From contig JAACJO010000003.1 of NCBI GenBank assembly GCA_013368445.1, forward strand, positions 1,054,001 through 1,118,000: DNA of 64,000 nt, given 5' to 3'. This document shows, one piece after another, positions 1-16,445 of the stretch (within the stretch, counting starts at the first letter, position 1; each line of letters opens with the position of its first letter). This stretch comes from Leucocoprinus leucothites (lineage: Eukaryota; Basidiomycota; Agaricomycetes; Agaricales; Agaricaceae). A model generated the notes under the pieces. That model was not told the DNA's origin. It did not search any database and saw only the letters and a list, made by a program, of their open reading frames with translations. A program made the translations under genes and the position numbers.

Positions 1-1090
1 ACAGTTTGGTCACAGACATTGCCGGTGCATCATCTAACCCAGGTCACCCAGTGTAAGAACCTGGAATACATCTGTTGCTGGCTGTGGATTGAGCCCGAGG
101 ATGCTGCAGCGAAAAACTCGGAGGTCCTGGTGAGTACATGGTTGGTACTGAACAGTCAAGAAGACTCACACAAACAGAAACGGTGGCTGGATGCCTGTCT
201 GCAGCTTCCAAACTTGCGAAAACTCAAGTGTCCACCCGTTTTCCTCAAGCAGAGAGATTTTAGTGATCCTTGGACTGTTGCCATTTATATCCCTGGCGGT
301 AGTTTTGTGGACCCAGATAGAATTGTGAGGTCATTTATCAAAGGGGCTGTACACAGCTTCAAGAGAGCTAATGTTATAGTGACGCTGGCCCGGTCCTAAG
401 CTGGCGCGATAAGTATCGAGTTGATCTTATCAAAGGGGACTCCTTCTCGGTAAGCGACAAAGTCGTTTACTAAGTCAGAGTTATAATACGGCAATTATAG
501 AGTTAAGACTTTAGTAATTGAGATCTTAGAGCTTAAGTTCAATTTGACTTTGTATAGATAAAGGCTCGTATTGAGTCTCCACCTAACCAAGTAGAAACGA
601 TGTTTCTCCTTGGTAGATGTCGACGACTTATATACGATACAAGTCAGTATCTATTATTAACTAGGGCTAAGGGCTTCTAATGAAAGAAGAGAAGCGTACA
701 GCTTCCTTAATGCTAATTAAACTATATAAGACGCGATCTGTCAAAGAAGCTTTAGAAGTTCTTCTAAAGAAGTTCTTCTTTGATCATCTGATCGATTACA
801 AGGTAAGTCCAAATATAGTGCAGCTATATTTAACAATCACATGTCATCAAAATACAAACAAAACCAAACAAGTCATAATGAGTCATAACCAGACAAACTA
901 AACAAGTCAAAACTAATGAGAAAATACAAGAACAAATAAGAGGAAACATAATTGCGATATTACTTAAGTAAAGCTAATATCGACTTCGTATTGTAGATGG
1001 AACAAATGCTAGATATAATCAATATACATAACAGCTAATGGGCCCCTATATGAAATTGATGAAAGCTACAATACACAGGGCAAATGACAA
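1..1090 (+). pseudogene. 3' fragment of F-box A gene (copy 1), split by a solo LTR
   Basis: Positions 1-371 match the end of exon 3 and most of exon 4 of the F-box A genes at 38748-40439 and 44924-46592 (shared stretches CCWLWIEPEDAAAKNSE, KRWLDACLQLP and NFVDPDRIVRSF-like). The 5' part lies outside the window. A donor GTGAGT follows the conserved NSEVL codons near 131, but the acceptor region reads ACAAACAG where the paralogues read ACAAGCAG. At 372 a 662-bp solo LTR interrupts the codon run KRAN, and the host sequence resumes at 1034 with the duplicated GCTAA and then a decayed tail matching YEIDESYN. Many differences from the other copies are CG to TG or CA. It is a broken gene with no complete product. 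Confidence 0.85.
372..1033 (-). mobile_element. Solo LTR of gypsy family B, TSD GCTAA
   Basis: This is the reverse complement of the 664-bp LTR of the full element B, starting TGTTATAG and ending TACATAACA. The 5 bases GCTAA at 367-371 are repeated at 1034-1038, so the insertion ends are exact. No internal element sequence is present, as expected after LTR-LTR recombination. Confidence 0.95.
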
Positions 1091-1106
1091 GGCTTTTATC
1101 TTGGTA

Positions 1107-2509
1107 CTAATGTCTCCCTGACTGCGTGAAATAAAAAATACCCATTTTAACCTGAACCCTGCACTTGATCAAGTTCACGAATGATTTGGACAGAAGCTTA
1201 GTTGAAGTGCCATCACCCCGAAAAATGTTTCCCTTCCAACATCCTGTTCCATGCCCAAGTACCCTGTTACCTTGGGCAACAACAATGTAACAGGAAAATT
1301 CTTGCAAAGGGCAGATGTCAAGCTTGCTGTTGAGAGTAGCCCAAACCTTTGACAAAGGTCTCAAATCTGGGGGAGTCACATATTGCATAACATGGATCTC
1401 ATAAGTAACTGTGAGATGCTTGAGGTTTGGTAGATGAAAGAGCATAAGTAAGAGGGTAAACAACCAGCCCCTCAAGTACACCACAATATTTGACTTTGAA
1501 GTCACCATATCAACTGTGAGGGTCAGCTCCAGACTCTTGAGCTAAACAAGGGACAAGAGATCATCATTTGAAATCTTTGTTCCATTGTCACATTCTAGAA
1601 CATGCCTCAGCTCAACACAATAGCAGTGCCAAGTGTTAGTCACTCATGGAAGCATGTAACATGCAGCCGCATTTCTTTGATTGAGCTACCAACAGTTTTA
1701 AAGAACCGTCCCACAATAGTGGATGGCACACACTTGTGAGGAGTGCCATTGGCCAGACCATCAAGGTAGTGCAAATCCACTGCATGGCAACCAATGTTGC
1801 AATATTGGCTCACAAACCTTGTGAAGTACGAGATGAGGGCCAGGCCAGCAAGATGCAGGCACTTGAGAGAAACAGGCATTGATGAGAGGGGTAGTGCATT
1901 GAGACATTCTGGTAGATGCAGGTGGTTCTCTTCATTGAGCATCATGGTCATATCAGCCAGGTAGTCTTGCATGTCAAGGAACTGTATGTTGCAGCAGAAA
2001 GGAAGAACACAGAGCAGAAAGCACCCATTTGGTAAGGAGAGGTCTGTCAGATTGCTCAGGGTCAGGTAGCAAAAGAGTGCAAGAATCTTGCATATCTGAC
2101 ACAGTTTAAGCCTATCCCAGTTGAACACCATATAGGTAAATTGGAGAGTCCTCAACTTGGGGAGATGAAAAAGGGTGTGGGCTACTTCTCAAGAGATCAC
2201 CTGGGCCGAGCTACTATTGTTCCAGTACACCAGAGGCTCGCTGTGGGTGTTCCAAATGTTGACCATCTTGATGCAGCTAGTGAGGCATTCTCAAGTTGTG
2301 GGATCTGGTGAGTGGACCAGGGAGAAGAGTTTGCAAAAAGAGCATTCAGAACAGTCAAGAAAGATGTTTGAGAAGAGTTGTTCTTGGAAAACACGCTTCA
2401 GCAGGTCACTGCTAGCTTTTGAGACACTGGAAAGGTCGGGCTTGTCTGGGACGTGGGAGGCAATCTCTACCAGGAGCTCCTTGGGCAGGTCTTATATAGT
2501 AACAGGCAT
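1107..2509 (-). pseudogene. F-box B gene, copy 1, decayed
   Basis: Reverse-strand homologue of the intact F-box B gene at 46623-48034. The ATG at 2509 is kept but the sixth codon is TAA (2492-2494) where the intact copy has CAA. The exon 1 splice donor is changed from GTGAGT to ATGAGT near 1655. Exon 1 remains survive to about 1656 and exon 2 remains (LPNLKHLTVTYEIHVMQY) lie at 1107-1508. Most changes are C to T or G to A, many at former CpG sites. It cannot make the full protein. It is the partner of the F-box A fragment at the window start, so a whole gene module decayed here. Confidence 0.85.
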
Positions 2510-2559
2510 GTGTGGGGACGTTCTGATGAGTGGAAGCTTTCTGTTGTTAGATGGCTGAA

Positions 2560-3420
2560 AGGAAGGAAGGAGAGTGAACTCTCACTGGACCAAACCACCA
2601 CAATATATATTCTCATGTCGGAGATTTCTACAACCCTGAGTAACCTAATTGAAGAAGGTCTACCACATTCCAAAATTTCTACTTTGGAGCACTGCCATAG
2701 ATATTTAGACTCGAATGAGGCTTGACTAATCCTCCTCTATAGTGCACAGAGAAATATACCCTTGGGAGGGAAGCAAGTGCAAGAATTATATCAGCTTGAG
2801 CCTAGCAATCCTGAAATGGGATGGTATGTGAACCTGTAGTACTTGGTTGAATAACCATCCAGTTTGAGTACAGCTCCTTTTTATGATCAACAGATTGCAA
2901 GATGATAATAATGGGCCCTTCCTGAGACATGGTTCAGGGGAGTGAACAAGTTGTCTACTGAGTGGTAGTGCCCTAAGCTCTTTGACAGTATCGGTTCCAA
3001 CTCAAGATTGACATCACCTCAATAAGTATAATCTTTGACTTTTGCACTTCATCTTGGTGAGTTTTGTAGTTCAATATGATGTGGGGAACAATGCAGTATA
3101 TATTGGTTGTACAGAGAAGTTACAGAGAGTACAGTGGTGCACAGAGAAATGGTGTGATGGGCAGGTGGGTAAGCCACCTGTGGTGCATTTCTATGTTCCG
3201 ATTGTTGGGTGCCATGGGTCTGCACAGGCACAGTGCAGAATGGCTCTCGGCATAGTGGATAGGTGAGAAAATGGAAAGAGAGCACTGTGCTAACCAGCAG
3301 CTATGGTGGTAGGTCGAGGTGTGAGGGAATGGACGGTAACTGCCATGACTGTAATGCTCAATCAAGGGCTATACTCTACTCTGTCATTACATTTATAGTG
3401 ACATGCAACATTTGACTAGT
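2560..3420. other. Decayed copy of the intergenic region upstream of NACHT2
   Basis: No gene. The stretch matches 42000-42775 base for base over long runs, including GACATCACCTCAATAAGTAT (upstream of NACHT2 and NACHT3) and the CTACTCTGTCATTACATTTA run. At about 3395 the match switches to sequence like 48419-48560, so a NACHT coding region that would be expected here is missing. CpG sites of the 42-kb copy are mostly TG or CA here. Confidence 0.75.
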
Positions 3421-3760
3421 GATCAGGGCAATCTCTTTAGGAATGGATGGACCAACTCTTCAGGGATTTCCTGGATGTTAGTTAAGAATGTTTTGGAGGA
3501 GTGCCTCCCCTGCTATAGCACATTGAAAACTCATGTCCAGACACTGTTACGAGACAGACTCTGTGGTCTTGTCAATGAGTGTCTTGTGGCTATTCATATG
3601 TTGTGATATTTCTAATTTCCTTTGAGTGCATACAAGTACACAACAAATCTAGTTTTTTAAAAACCCTAGTTAAGTGGTGACAGAAAACTTCAGTCAGAAC
3701 AGCAAATGCACAGTATCAGATAAAGTTATCAAGGGCCTGCATCAGCAAAATGTTTCTGCT
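3421..3760. other. Decayed intergenic sequence matching 48.4-48.8 kb
   Basis: Matches 48419-48785 with small gaps (for example ACATGCAACATTTGACTAGT against ACATGCAACATTCGACTAGT). No supported ORF. Confidence 0.7.
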
Positions 3761-3764
3761 ATGT

Positions 3765-5040
3765 AGGTGACTTAGGGTGACTTTGGCCTTGGCCTAAGTC
3801 ATGTCTGCATCTTAGGCTCCTCCTTAGGTACATTATAGCTAAGTTTTGGCCTAAGTCCTGACCAAAGATGTCTGAATTCCTAAGGATCTAGGATTTCAGC
3901 CAGAATATGGGTGGCTTATTTGGCTTCATAAGTCACTCTCAAGCATGGTGTTATACTCAAGCAAAAAATGTATATTTAAGCGAAATAATACAATATCTAT
4001 TCTAATCAATAGTACAATAAGAGAGGAGAAGAGGGAGAGGCAGGAGAGAGGCAGGAGAGGAGCAAGGAAGAGGCAGGAGGGGCCCCGGAAGGGGAGGAGA
4101 CAAAGAGAAGGCAAGGGGTGGAGGCAAAGAATGCAGAATAACTCACCAACAAAACAACAGTTTGAGGGATGAGGACATTTGTCTGGAAGAGGGAGTTGGA
4201 CAGAGTTCAACACTGGTACTCACATGCAGGGTGGCTGCATGTGCACCCCATGAGAAAGCAGATAAGCTGGAGAGTAGAAAATGAAGTATTATGCAGTTTC
4301 CACAGCAACGAACACACCGCCTGAGATGCACGTGGATGTGCTGGAAAGCCCTTGAAAATGCATATTGATTAATGCCAGAATTGTGTAGAATGGTGCAGTC
4401 TTTGCATCATGGTGAGTGATGTAGTGCGGATAATATTGATGGTGATAATGAGGGGCAGGGTAATTCTATAGGGGTGAGTAGGGGCATAATGTTCCATGAT
4501 GGAAAGAGTGACTCATACCTGCAATGGCCGGCTAGTGAGGTTTCTCAATTTGGAGATATGCATCCAACATCTCCTGCATTCCAAAACCCTCCAGAAATCA
4601 CCGAAAAAGCGGCCAAAAATCGTCCTGCTCATATACAGTCAGAATACTCAGCTGAAATGAGACTATGAGATGTTAAAAAATACACCATAAAAGTCAGAGA
4701 TAAATAGGAAATATGGGAGGAGGGGAGGTGACAATGACAACCAAGAGATAGTGGAAGAGACTAGGCAAGGACAAAGTTCAACATTGAGCACATGACTGGT
4801 TGATAGGTCATGTGATGGAAGAATCAATCATGTGATCAGTGGACTTAGTGAAATTTTGGCACATTGGTTTTTGTTACTCAGGAAATGCTGTGACTTAGGA
4901 ATTGAGATTCAAATTTGGAACTCCTCTGATGGTTGTGACTTAAGATACTTACTTAGGCTGACTTAGACATTTTCAGTGCCTTGGGGAAATGTCCTAAGGC
5001 AAAATAGGTCTTAAGATGGCCTAAGTAGTTTTACATTTTC
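3765..5040. mobile_element. Possible non-autonomous insertion, CTTAGG/CCTAAG-rich
   Basis: The paralogous region near 48.8 kb runs without a break from ATATCAGACGAAATTG to GTGAGCAACACAATATGC. Here the matching flanks are separated by about 1.3 kb. The inserted stretch is bounded by imperfect inverted ends (TGTAGGTGACTTAGG on the left; TGTAAAACTACTTAGG on the reverse of the right) and carries many CTTAGG/CCTAAG motifs near both ends. No transposase ORF is visible. A purine run (4020-4130, GAGGCAGGAGAGG-like) lies inside. The exact ends and a TSD could not be fixed. Confidence 0.45.
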
Positions 5041-5309
5041 CTGATGTGAATATGAGCAACATGATATGCTAGTCCAGGGTGTTGTTTGTGGTTGGGTCCA
5101 CTGCACTGGCTTCTTGTGACTGTTCATTCCATGTAAAGCAATGTAACTTATGTCAAAACCAGACAACCACACACAAAGTGTGGGGGAAGGAAATAGTGGC
5201 TATAAGCAGCCAATTTCCTTGTTTGTAAGGCCGAAGGAGAATGCAGATGGGTCACCCACAAACTACACAGCCATTGCATTCAATAGAGGCCAAGTAAGAG
5301 GGCTAACCC

Positions 5310-5965
5310 TGTTATGTATATTGATTATATCTAGCATTTGTTTCCTTTACAATATGAAGTCGATATTAGCTTTACTTAAGTAATATCGCAATTATATTTT
5401 AACTATATTTGTTCTTATATTTTTCTATCCTGTTTTGACTCATTTACTTTGTCTTATTATGTCTTGCTTGGGTTTGTTTATGTTTTGATGGCATGTGATT
5501 GTTAAATATAGCTACACTATATTTGGACTTATCTTGTGATCTTGTCAGATGATCAAAGAAGAACTTCTTTAGAAGAACTTCTAAAGCTTCTTTGACAGAT
5601 TGTGTCTTATATAGTTTAATTAGCATTAAGGAAGCTGTACACTTCTCTTCTTTCATTAGAAGCCTTTAGCCCTAGTTAATATTAGATACAGACTTGTATC
5701 ATATATAAGTCATTGACATCTACCAAGGAGAAACATCATTTCTACTTGGTTAGGTGGAGACTCAATACAAGCCTTTATCTACAAAGTTGAATTGAAACTT
5801 AAGTCACTCAAGATCTCAATTACTAAAAGTCTTAACTCTATAATCACCATATTATACTCTGACTTTGTAAACAACTTTGTTGCTTACCGAGAAGGAGTCT
5901 CCTTTGATAAGATCAACTCAATACTTATCATACCAGCTTAGGACTGGGCCAGTGTCACTATAACA
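5310..5965 (+). mobile_element. Solo LTR of gypsy family B, TSD AACCC
   Basis: Starts TGTTATGTATATTGATTA and ends GTGTCACTATAACA, homologous over its length to the LTR at 19936-20599. AACCC at 5305-5309 is repeated at 5966-5970. It is 656 bp and has lost many CpG sites relative to the LTRs of the full element. Confidence 0.95.
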
Positions 5966-5970
5966 AACCC

Positions 5971-6799
5971 CCAAAAAGCAGTTTTTTAAAGTTGGCCTAG
6001 AGTTGTTCTGAAAGCAGGGAGTACCCCTACTTTAGTGTAAACAAGTTGTATCCTGGTGGGCCTACTTGAGGTATATAGTAGCATGGTTATAAATAATTTT
6101 GGCTGGCCCACCAAAGGCAAATAGTGGTGAAGAGATATATAAGTGTGACCTCATAGGGGTGCATGATTGTAGCCCCAATAAGGGGGTGCTTAGTCATAGC
6201 CTCAATGAGGTGCATCATTGTAGCCTCAGTGAGGAGGTGCATAGTCATAGCCTCAGCAAGGTGCAAAGGTTGTAGCCTTGTTCCAAGGTGCATTTCCATA
6301 TCATTGATAATATGGCTTGCCCTCCTTTTGCAGCCCACCAAGCCCAGGTTTGGCACTGCCCAATGCTTTCATGCTGTCAACTCTTGAGGCATCAAAGCTG
6401 GATATCCAGTGTGTTTATGAATTGTAGTAAGCAGTTTATATACTGGTCCAATCTTGATGCCTCATTGTCTTCCATTGTCACATTGTGCCAATGCATTGTT
6501 ATGCTGCTAGTGCCATTGAGAGTGCTGGTTCCTGGTTGGGAGCACTGGATGTAGGAGTAGTGTATGGAGAGTGGAGAAAATCTAGAGGCTTCTCTGCCAT
6601 AATGCAGTTAAAACTGGAAAGGTACAATAAAGTACACATATGAAAAGGAGTGTGCAAACCCATCCCCATGACATGTCACTCATGTCACAAGAAATTGCAC
6701 TTGCCTCATTATTAGCAAGTCCTCCACTGAGCACTTCTAGTGAATAGATTCTGAGATGGGTCAGAGACCCATCAGAGGATATGACAGCAAAGCTGATGA
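5971..6799. other. Intergenic sequence without a supported gene
   Basis: Short ORFs only, none conserved elsewhere in the window. Holds the minisatellite at 6155-6292 and, at its right end, the target site of element A1. Confidence 0.6.
6155..6292. repeat. Degenerate minisatellite, unit about 26 bp
   Basis: Five to six imperfect copies of a unit like TGCATNATNGTAGCCTCAATGAGG run in tandem. Open frames across it on both strands are by-products of the repeat. Confidence 0.75.
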
Positions 6800-7496
6800 T
6801 GTTATAAACATCAACTTGATTGACGCCCATTGTGACTTGATCATTCTAGATGCCAACACAGCTACCTGGTCTGAAGCAGCCCTACTCAATTGGGAGGAAT
6901 ACATTGGGAAGTTTGACATTGAAGAAGAGAGATTTGACATTGATTGGGACAAGTACAACTGGACAGATGTTATTACTAGGATCAGAAGGAATGGTTTCAC
7001 TGTTTGATAGGAATGGACTAACAGACTGATAAACAGACAATGATAGTTTCATGGACATCACATTTGGATTTGAACACTTGGATATCTAACTATGATAGCT
7101 GTTACATCAGCAGACAGATTAGTATTTATCAGTATTGTGATTGTGATCCAGGACTTGTAGTTGTAGTTTCATAGTTTGATATAGTTTCATCTTAGTTAGT
7201 ATTTAAGGACCTTGTATTAGCAAGATTAAATGCAAGTTTAATCTTTCCTTTGTTTCCTGGACTATTTGTGTTTACTTGCCCTGCCTTGAATTCACTTGTA
7301 TTATTGTTGCTGTCTCGAACCTCGAGCTACCTTTGACTTACCTTAAGTCATCTTGGCCTTCTCTTACTGAGCTTTCAAGAATACTCAAGCTTATTAATTA
7401 AAGTAGGTTAAAGACCAGTTAGCCACTGTCTTACATAACCCAATCCTATGTTGTGATATGTGATGTTACTAGGCGCTCTGACTGTAAATCTTAACA
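6800..7496 (+). repeat. 5' LTR of element A1
   Basis: Begins TGTTATAAACATCAAC and ends GTAAATCTTAACA. A TATA-like TATTTAAG lies at 7200-7207, and a 12-nt self-primer AAGTTTAATCTT at 7234-7245 marks the likely RNA start. The first 208 bp form an open frame to a TGA at 7005-7007 that encodes the acidic, Trp-rich tail described for ORF4 (motifs NWEEYIGKFDIEEE, YNWTDVITRIRRNG). Confidence 0.93.
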
Positions 7497-7498
7497 AT

Positions 7499-7510
7499 AA
7501 GATTAAACTT
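7499..7510 (+). promoter_or_regulatory. Self-priming primer binding site of A1
   Basis: AAGATTAAACTT lies two bases after the LTR end and is the exact reverse complement of 7234-7245 inside the LTR, which is about 34 nt downstream of the TATA-like box. This is the layout known for Tf1-type self-primed reverse transcription, and no tRNA primer needs to be assumed. Confidence 0.8.
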
Positions 7511-7740
7511 CCTACTGTGCTGATCCCAGTAGTATCCCCACAACAAACCCATCATGTTTGGTTCTCATTGCCTAGTTGCTGTGCCATCTGACACTCTTAC
7601 AAGCTAGTATTGCCTCGTGCTACACTCAAAGTGGGCTAGTATTGCTTCATACTACACCTGAGCAGAACACTGAACTGATCTATAACCAGCAAGCCTCTGA
7701 TTAGGAATCATACCTGAGAGTTATACATCACCCCTGGCAC

Positions 7741-9836
7741 ATGCCAAAGAACCAACCTGATTCCTTGCATACAAACTATGAAGGCAGCCAATCAGAAGAG
7801 TCCAACCATGAGTGTCCAACTAGTAGACTAATATCATCTGAAGAACCTGAATCACCATCATGGATTAGCAAGATCAATGATCAAACTGAAAACTATTCAA
7901 ATTACAAATCTGATGAAAATCCAAATTCATCCAACTCTATTGATTCTATTTTTAGAACTAATATCACACCTGATACACAACGTATAATTGAACTAATACT
8001 TAAACGACACCCATCAATTGTCGTTCATGAATGCCTGAAGCCTCATCTTCTAACAATCATAGAAGAGCAGACCCCCCACACCTCACAGCATGCCTCTCCA
8101 AGAGATTCCAAAACCATTTCCATCCTGAAAATGAACCACAAGAATTAACTAGTGGAAACTCACCAGTTGAAATCCGAGAATCCCAGAACACCCTCTTCTC
8201 ACAACAACTCCCAGACCTTCCAACCCCTCTCACAAAACCCTTACTACTCCCAGCTATCCAAAGACAAAGAAGTAGACAATACGAAGAAGAACACCAATCC
8301 CAACTTGAAGAAACCTTCACTAGACTCGAAAACCTTGCCTAGACAGAACCACCTGGACTCCAAATCAGACCAATTGAAACCCAAGAAATGCCTTCACAAG
8401 GATCTTCCACCATTACTGCCCCATCCCAATTAGATTTCAAAGTCTCCTTCATATTCCAAAGAGCAGGATCACCAATGGAATCCAGTGAATTCAATAGAGG
8501 AGCTAAAGTCTTGGCAGCAAACACATTCGGATATAAAGCCAATAATCCAGAATATAACATCTATCAACCAGTACCACAAGGTTTCAAAGGGAAAGGACTG
8601 CCTGGAAATCCAGACAGAGGAGAAGGAGGAGGAGGAGGAGGTGGAGGTGGAGGAGGATTCTTTGGACAACCACAACAACAGCAACCCCAACACTACAATA
8701 GAGGAGTCAAATATGACTTACCCAAAGAATTCAATGGCACCACTCAGGATTATCAAAGATGGAAAGAACAACTCACATTATACTTCTTGGCCAACCATGA
8801 TCATTTCCTGTCAGACCATGATACCATCATCTGTGCATTATACAACATGGGAGAAGGAGCAAGTTTCTGGAGGAGAGACTTCCTTACCCACCACATGCAA
8901 AATGGAGTACCTACCTTCAGTACTGCCAATGCATTTTGGCAAGCCTTGGATCAATCATTCCTACTATTCAACAAAGGAGAAAGCTTCCTCAGAAAATGGC
9001 TTGCACTTAAACAAATGCAAAGACCCATTGAGACCTACATCATGGAGTTCCAAATCCTGGCTAACTGAGCTGGAGTATAAGAAACCCAACAACTCATCCA
9101 TCAATTCAGAGAAGGTCTTAACCCAAGCATTGCAATCCGTGCTATTTCAAAACATCCAGGAAACAACTTGGAGGAATGGTTCATGGCAGCCCGTGTGGCA
9201 GAGGAAACCAAAAGAATGGAGGCAGACTATTATTGAAGACACCCCCAGGTATACTCTAGAAGAAAGATGGCAAAACTGAAAAGGTGCAATTATCACCAGG
9301 GTCAAGGCTACATCCCACTCCAACCTCATTGGGACCTAAACACAATGGATGTTGATGCTATGGAAGTATTACTTCAGAACTTTGCGATTTCTCAAGGCTA
9401 CCAACAAAACAATGATTCATCATCTGATGAAAGTGAAAGTGACGATGATGATCATCAAGAGAACATTAAACAGTCAATCCTACAAGCATTTGACACAATC
9501 CTTTCTATATGCCAAAAGGAAAGCCTTAGGAAAGGGATGTGTTTCAAATGTGAACAAACCAGACACTTCACCAGAGATTGTCCCAAATGTAAAACACGCC
9601 TTTCAAAAATTCCCAGAAGTTCCCAATCCAAAAATGCCAAGCATAAGCGACCTGTATCACCTAGGAAACCATGCAATAATGACAAAAAGGCACAGAGACG
9701 CTTCCAAAGCATGCAACTCAACGAAATTGTCCAAAGTATCCCAGATGACGAGGAAGTTGTAAACATCTATAATGAACATGCTGATCAACCTGGATTTGTC
9801 CATCAAGAAATCCAGGATTTTGCCTCAGGTGATTAG
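7741..9836 (+). pseudogene. ORF0 and gag of element A1, broken
   Basis: ORF0 starts at the ATG at 7741 (MPKNQPDSLHTNYE), is acidic and runs about 97 codons before gag starts in another frame near 8031. The gag frame holds a Gly-rich run (GGGGGG, about 8626-8660) and a Retrotrans_gag-type core (YQRWKEQLTLYFL, FWRRDFLTHHM). It then has an in-frame TGA at 9066, where A2 keeps Arg in ANRAG, and a TAG near 8339. The zinc-knuckle part (CFKCEQTRHFTRDC, CX2CX4HX4C spacing) lies at 9267-9836. Most stops are CGA to TGA or CAG to TAG changes relative to A2. Confidence 0.85.
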
Positions 9837-9849
9837 CATCTATGTCTAA

Positions 9850-14072
<4,223 letters not shown>

Positions 14073-14085
14073 AAAACCCAGAATC

Positions 14086-15748
14086 ATGCAACATCTCATT
14101 CCAAACACCACCCCAGAACCCTATACCTACCAAACCAACATACCTCTTACACCCCTCCACAAACTAGACACCATGTCAAATTCCAATCATTTATCTTCAT
14201 GCCCTCCATCATACACTGTATATCTGTACTGGACCAGGAACAAGCCATGTCTCTACCCTCCAGTCACAACCATTGAGATCGTTCAGCCCCCTTCCTCAAT
14301 CTCGGAAGATCTCTCACCAGAAGAAAGTATCACCAACCCCACTTGAACCATTCATACCCTCCAACTCTACGATGCCCCCTTCACTGAAGCTAGGGCCACT
14401 CTCTGTGAAGATTCACTCAATGCTGTCTGGTTCAACCTATTCAGGGAGGACTGGACTACTCTCTTATTTCTTAAACACACAATGTTCCACCACTTGTATT
14501 CTCTCAAGTGCCATGCTGACTCACTTTGCCAAACTGTCAAATCACCTATCATCAGGAAAATCATATCAGCAGCTGAACAAACCCTTCACACTTTCCCAAA
14601 GGCTCCAGATCCAAGTGAGCCTAGTGAGACTTGACAAGGATCTGAACTCCCTGACCTCCAGTACCCGGATAGACCCAATGATGGAACTAATGGAGTACCC
14701 CCTGAGCTTCCTAATGTGGCTCGGCCTGACACCCCTCAGAGAGAGAAACAAATTGGAACACCTGATAATGGACTACAATTGCCACAAGTGGAATCCAACC
14801 CAGTTCCCACCCCTGAAATTCCTGAACTGAGAGTTTACTGTGCAATCTGTAGGATTGATGGTCATTTCATGAACCAATGTGAACATTATACCTGTAACTA
14901 CTGCCAACACTCAGCCTCTGGACATCTCGGACGATACTGTTTCCTCAACAAAAACTGAGCCTGCACCATCTGGGAGTTCACACAAGTCCTCCAATGATGA
15001 GCTGTTGCAAAGTACCCACAATTACATTTCTTCCCACTCACCGCATTCATCAATGGAGTCTCTGATTGAGAACAATGATGGCTCAAACCTATCCTTACCT
15101 ACAAACATCTATCCCAAGTATTTAGACCTGGAGACCTCTCCCTATCTTCTTTCCAAACCTCTCCAACTCAAGAAATCTGCCCAATCCAACCTGTCCAATG
15201 CCAGCAACAAAGACAAAATGAAGTTGTCCTCCACATGGGACTCGACTCAACAGACACAAGTAGAACACAAGTTCTACCACCATGTTCTCCAGCTCGCCCA
15301 ACTCCTGACACCTGACATTTGTATTACAAAATGCCTCACCATTGACCTTGTACCCAATGCCACTTCAGACCCTGCCGAATCTCTGATGGAGGCTATAACC
15401 ATCAGGATGCTTATGGAGAAGAATACAACAACCCCTATGATGACATCACCTGGGCCAACATCACCAGGGAGCCCTATGGAGACTACTGAACAAATTTCGA
15501 GTAAAGTTGTTGATGAGGACATCAAATCTTACAAAAGGGATAATGTTATAAACATCAACTTGATTGACACCCATTGTGACTTGATTGTTCTAGATGCCAA
15601 CACAGCCACCTGGTCTAAAGTGGTCCTACTCAATTGGGAGGAATACATTGGGAAGTTTGACATTGAAGAAGAAAGATTTGATGTTGATTGGGATGAGTAC
15701 AACTGGACAGACGTCATTACTAGGATCAGAAGGAATGGTTTGATAGGA
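14086..15748 (+). pseudogene. ORF3 and overlapping ORF4 of element A1, ORF3 broken
   Basis: ORF3 starts 13 bp after the pol stop (MQHLIPNTTPEPYTYQ) and has in-frame TGAs at about 14344, 14632 and 14956. It keeps the double zinc knuckle CAICRIDGHFMNQC / CNYCQHSASGHLGRYC at about 14838-14940. A second frame (+1) is open from 14879 past the polypurine tract into the 3' LTR, until the solo LTR insertion at 15749. It reads LVPNATSDPAESLMEA and then the U3 tail NWEEYIGKFDIEEE. I do not recognise either protein. Confidence 0.7.
15544..15748 (+). repeat. 3' LTR of A1, first piece
   Basis: Starts TGTTATAAACATCAAC after the polypurine run AAAAGGGATAA and is cut at 15748 by a solo LTR whose TSD TAGGA is the last five bases of this piece. 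Confidence 0.92.
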
Positions 15749-16445
15749 TGTTATAAATGTTGATTTGATTGACACCCACTGTGACTTAATCATCTTAGAT
15801 GCCAACATAGCCACATGGTCCGAAGCTGCGGTTCTAGATTGGGAAGAGTATGTTGGGAAGTTTGATGTGGAAGAAGAACCATTTGATGTTGATTGGGATC
15901 AGTACAACTGGACGGATGTCATTAGGAGGATCAGGAGAAATGGTTTCGCTGTTTGATTGTTATGGACTAATAAGATTGATAAACAGACAATGATAGTTTC
16001 ATGGACATCGCATTTGGATTGGAACTATTCGATATCTAACTATGATAGCTGTTACATCAGCGGACAGATACATATTTATCAGAATCATGATAGTGATCCT
16101 GGACTTGTAGTTGTAGTTTCATAGCTTGATATCGTTTTGCTTAGTTAGTATTTAAGGACTTTGTATTTGGAAGATTAAACACAAGTTTAATATTTCCTTT
16201 GTTTCCCAGACTACTTGTGTTTACTCGCCTTGTCTTGAATTCACTTGTATCATTGTTGTTGTCTTGAATCTTGCGCTACCTTAGACTTACCTCAAGTCTT
16301 CTTGGCCTTCTCTTACTGAGCTTTCGAGAATACTCAAGCTTATTAATTGAAGTAGGTTAAAGACCAGTTAGCCACTGTCTTACATAACCCAATCACGTGT
16401 TGTGACACGTGACATTACTAGGCACTCTGACTGTAAATCTTAACA
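15749..16445 (+). mobile_element. Solo LTR of gypsy family A nested in A1's 3' LTR
   Basis: It is 697 bp, from TGTTATAAATGTTGATT to AATCTTAACA. TAGGA at 15744-15748 is repeated at 16446-16450. It is the same length as the other complete A LTRs. Its U3 reading frame is open to TGA at 15954-15956 (WEEYVGKFDVEEE). Confidence 0.94.

Noticed and set aside
6155..6387. ORFs on both strands over the minisatellite
   Set aside because: Open only because the repeat unit lacks stops.
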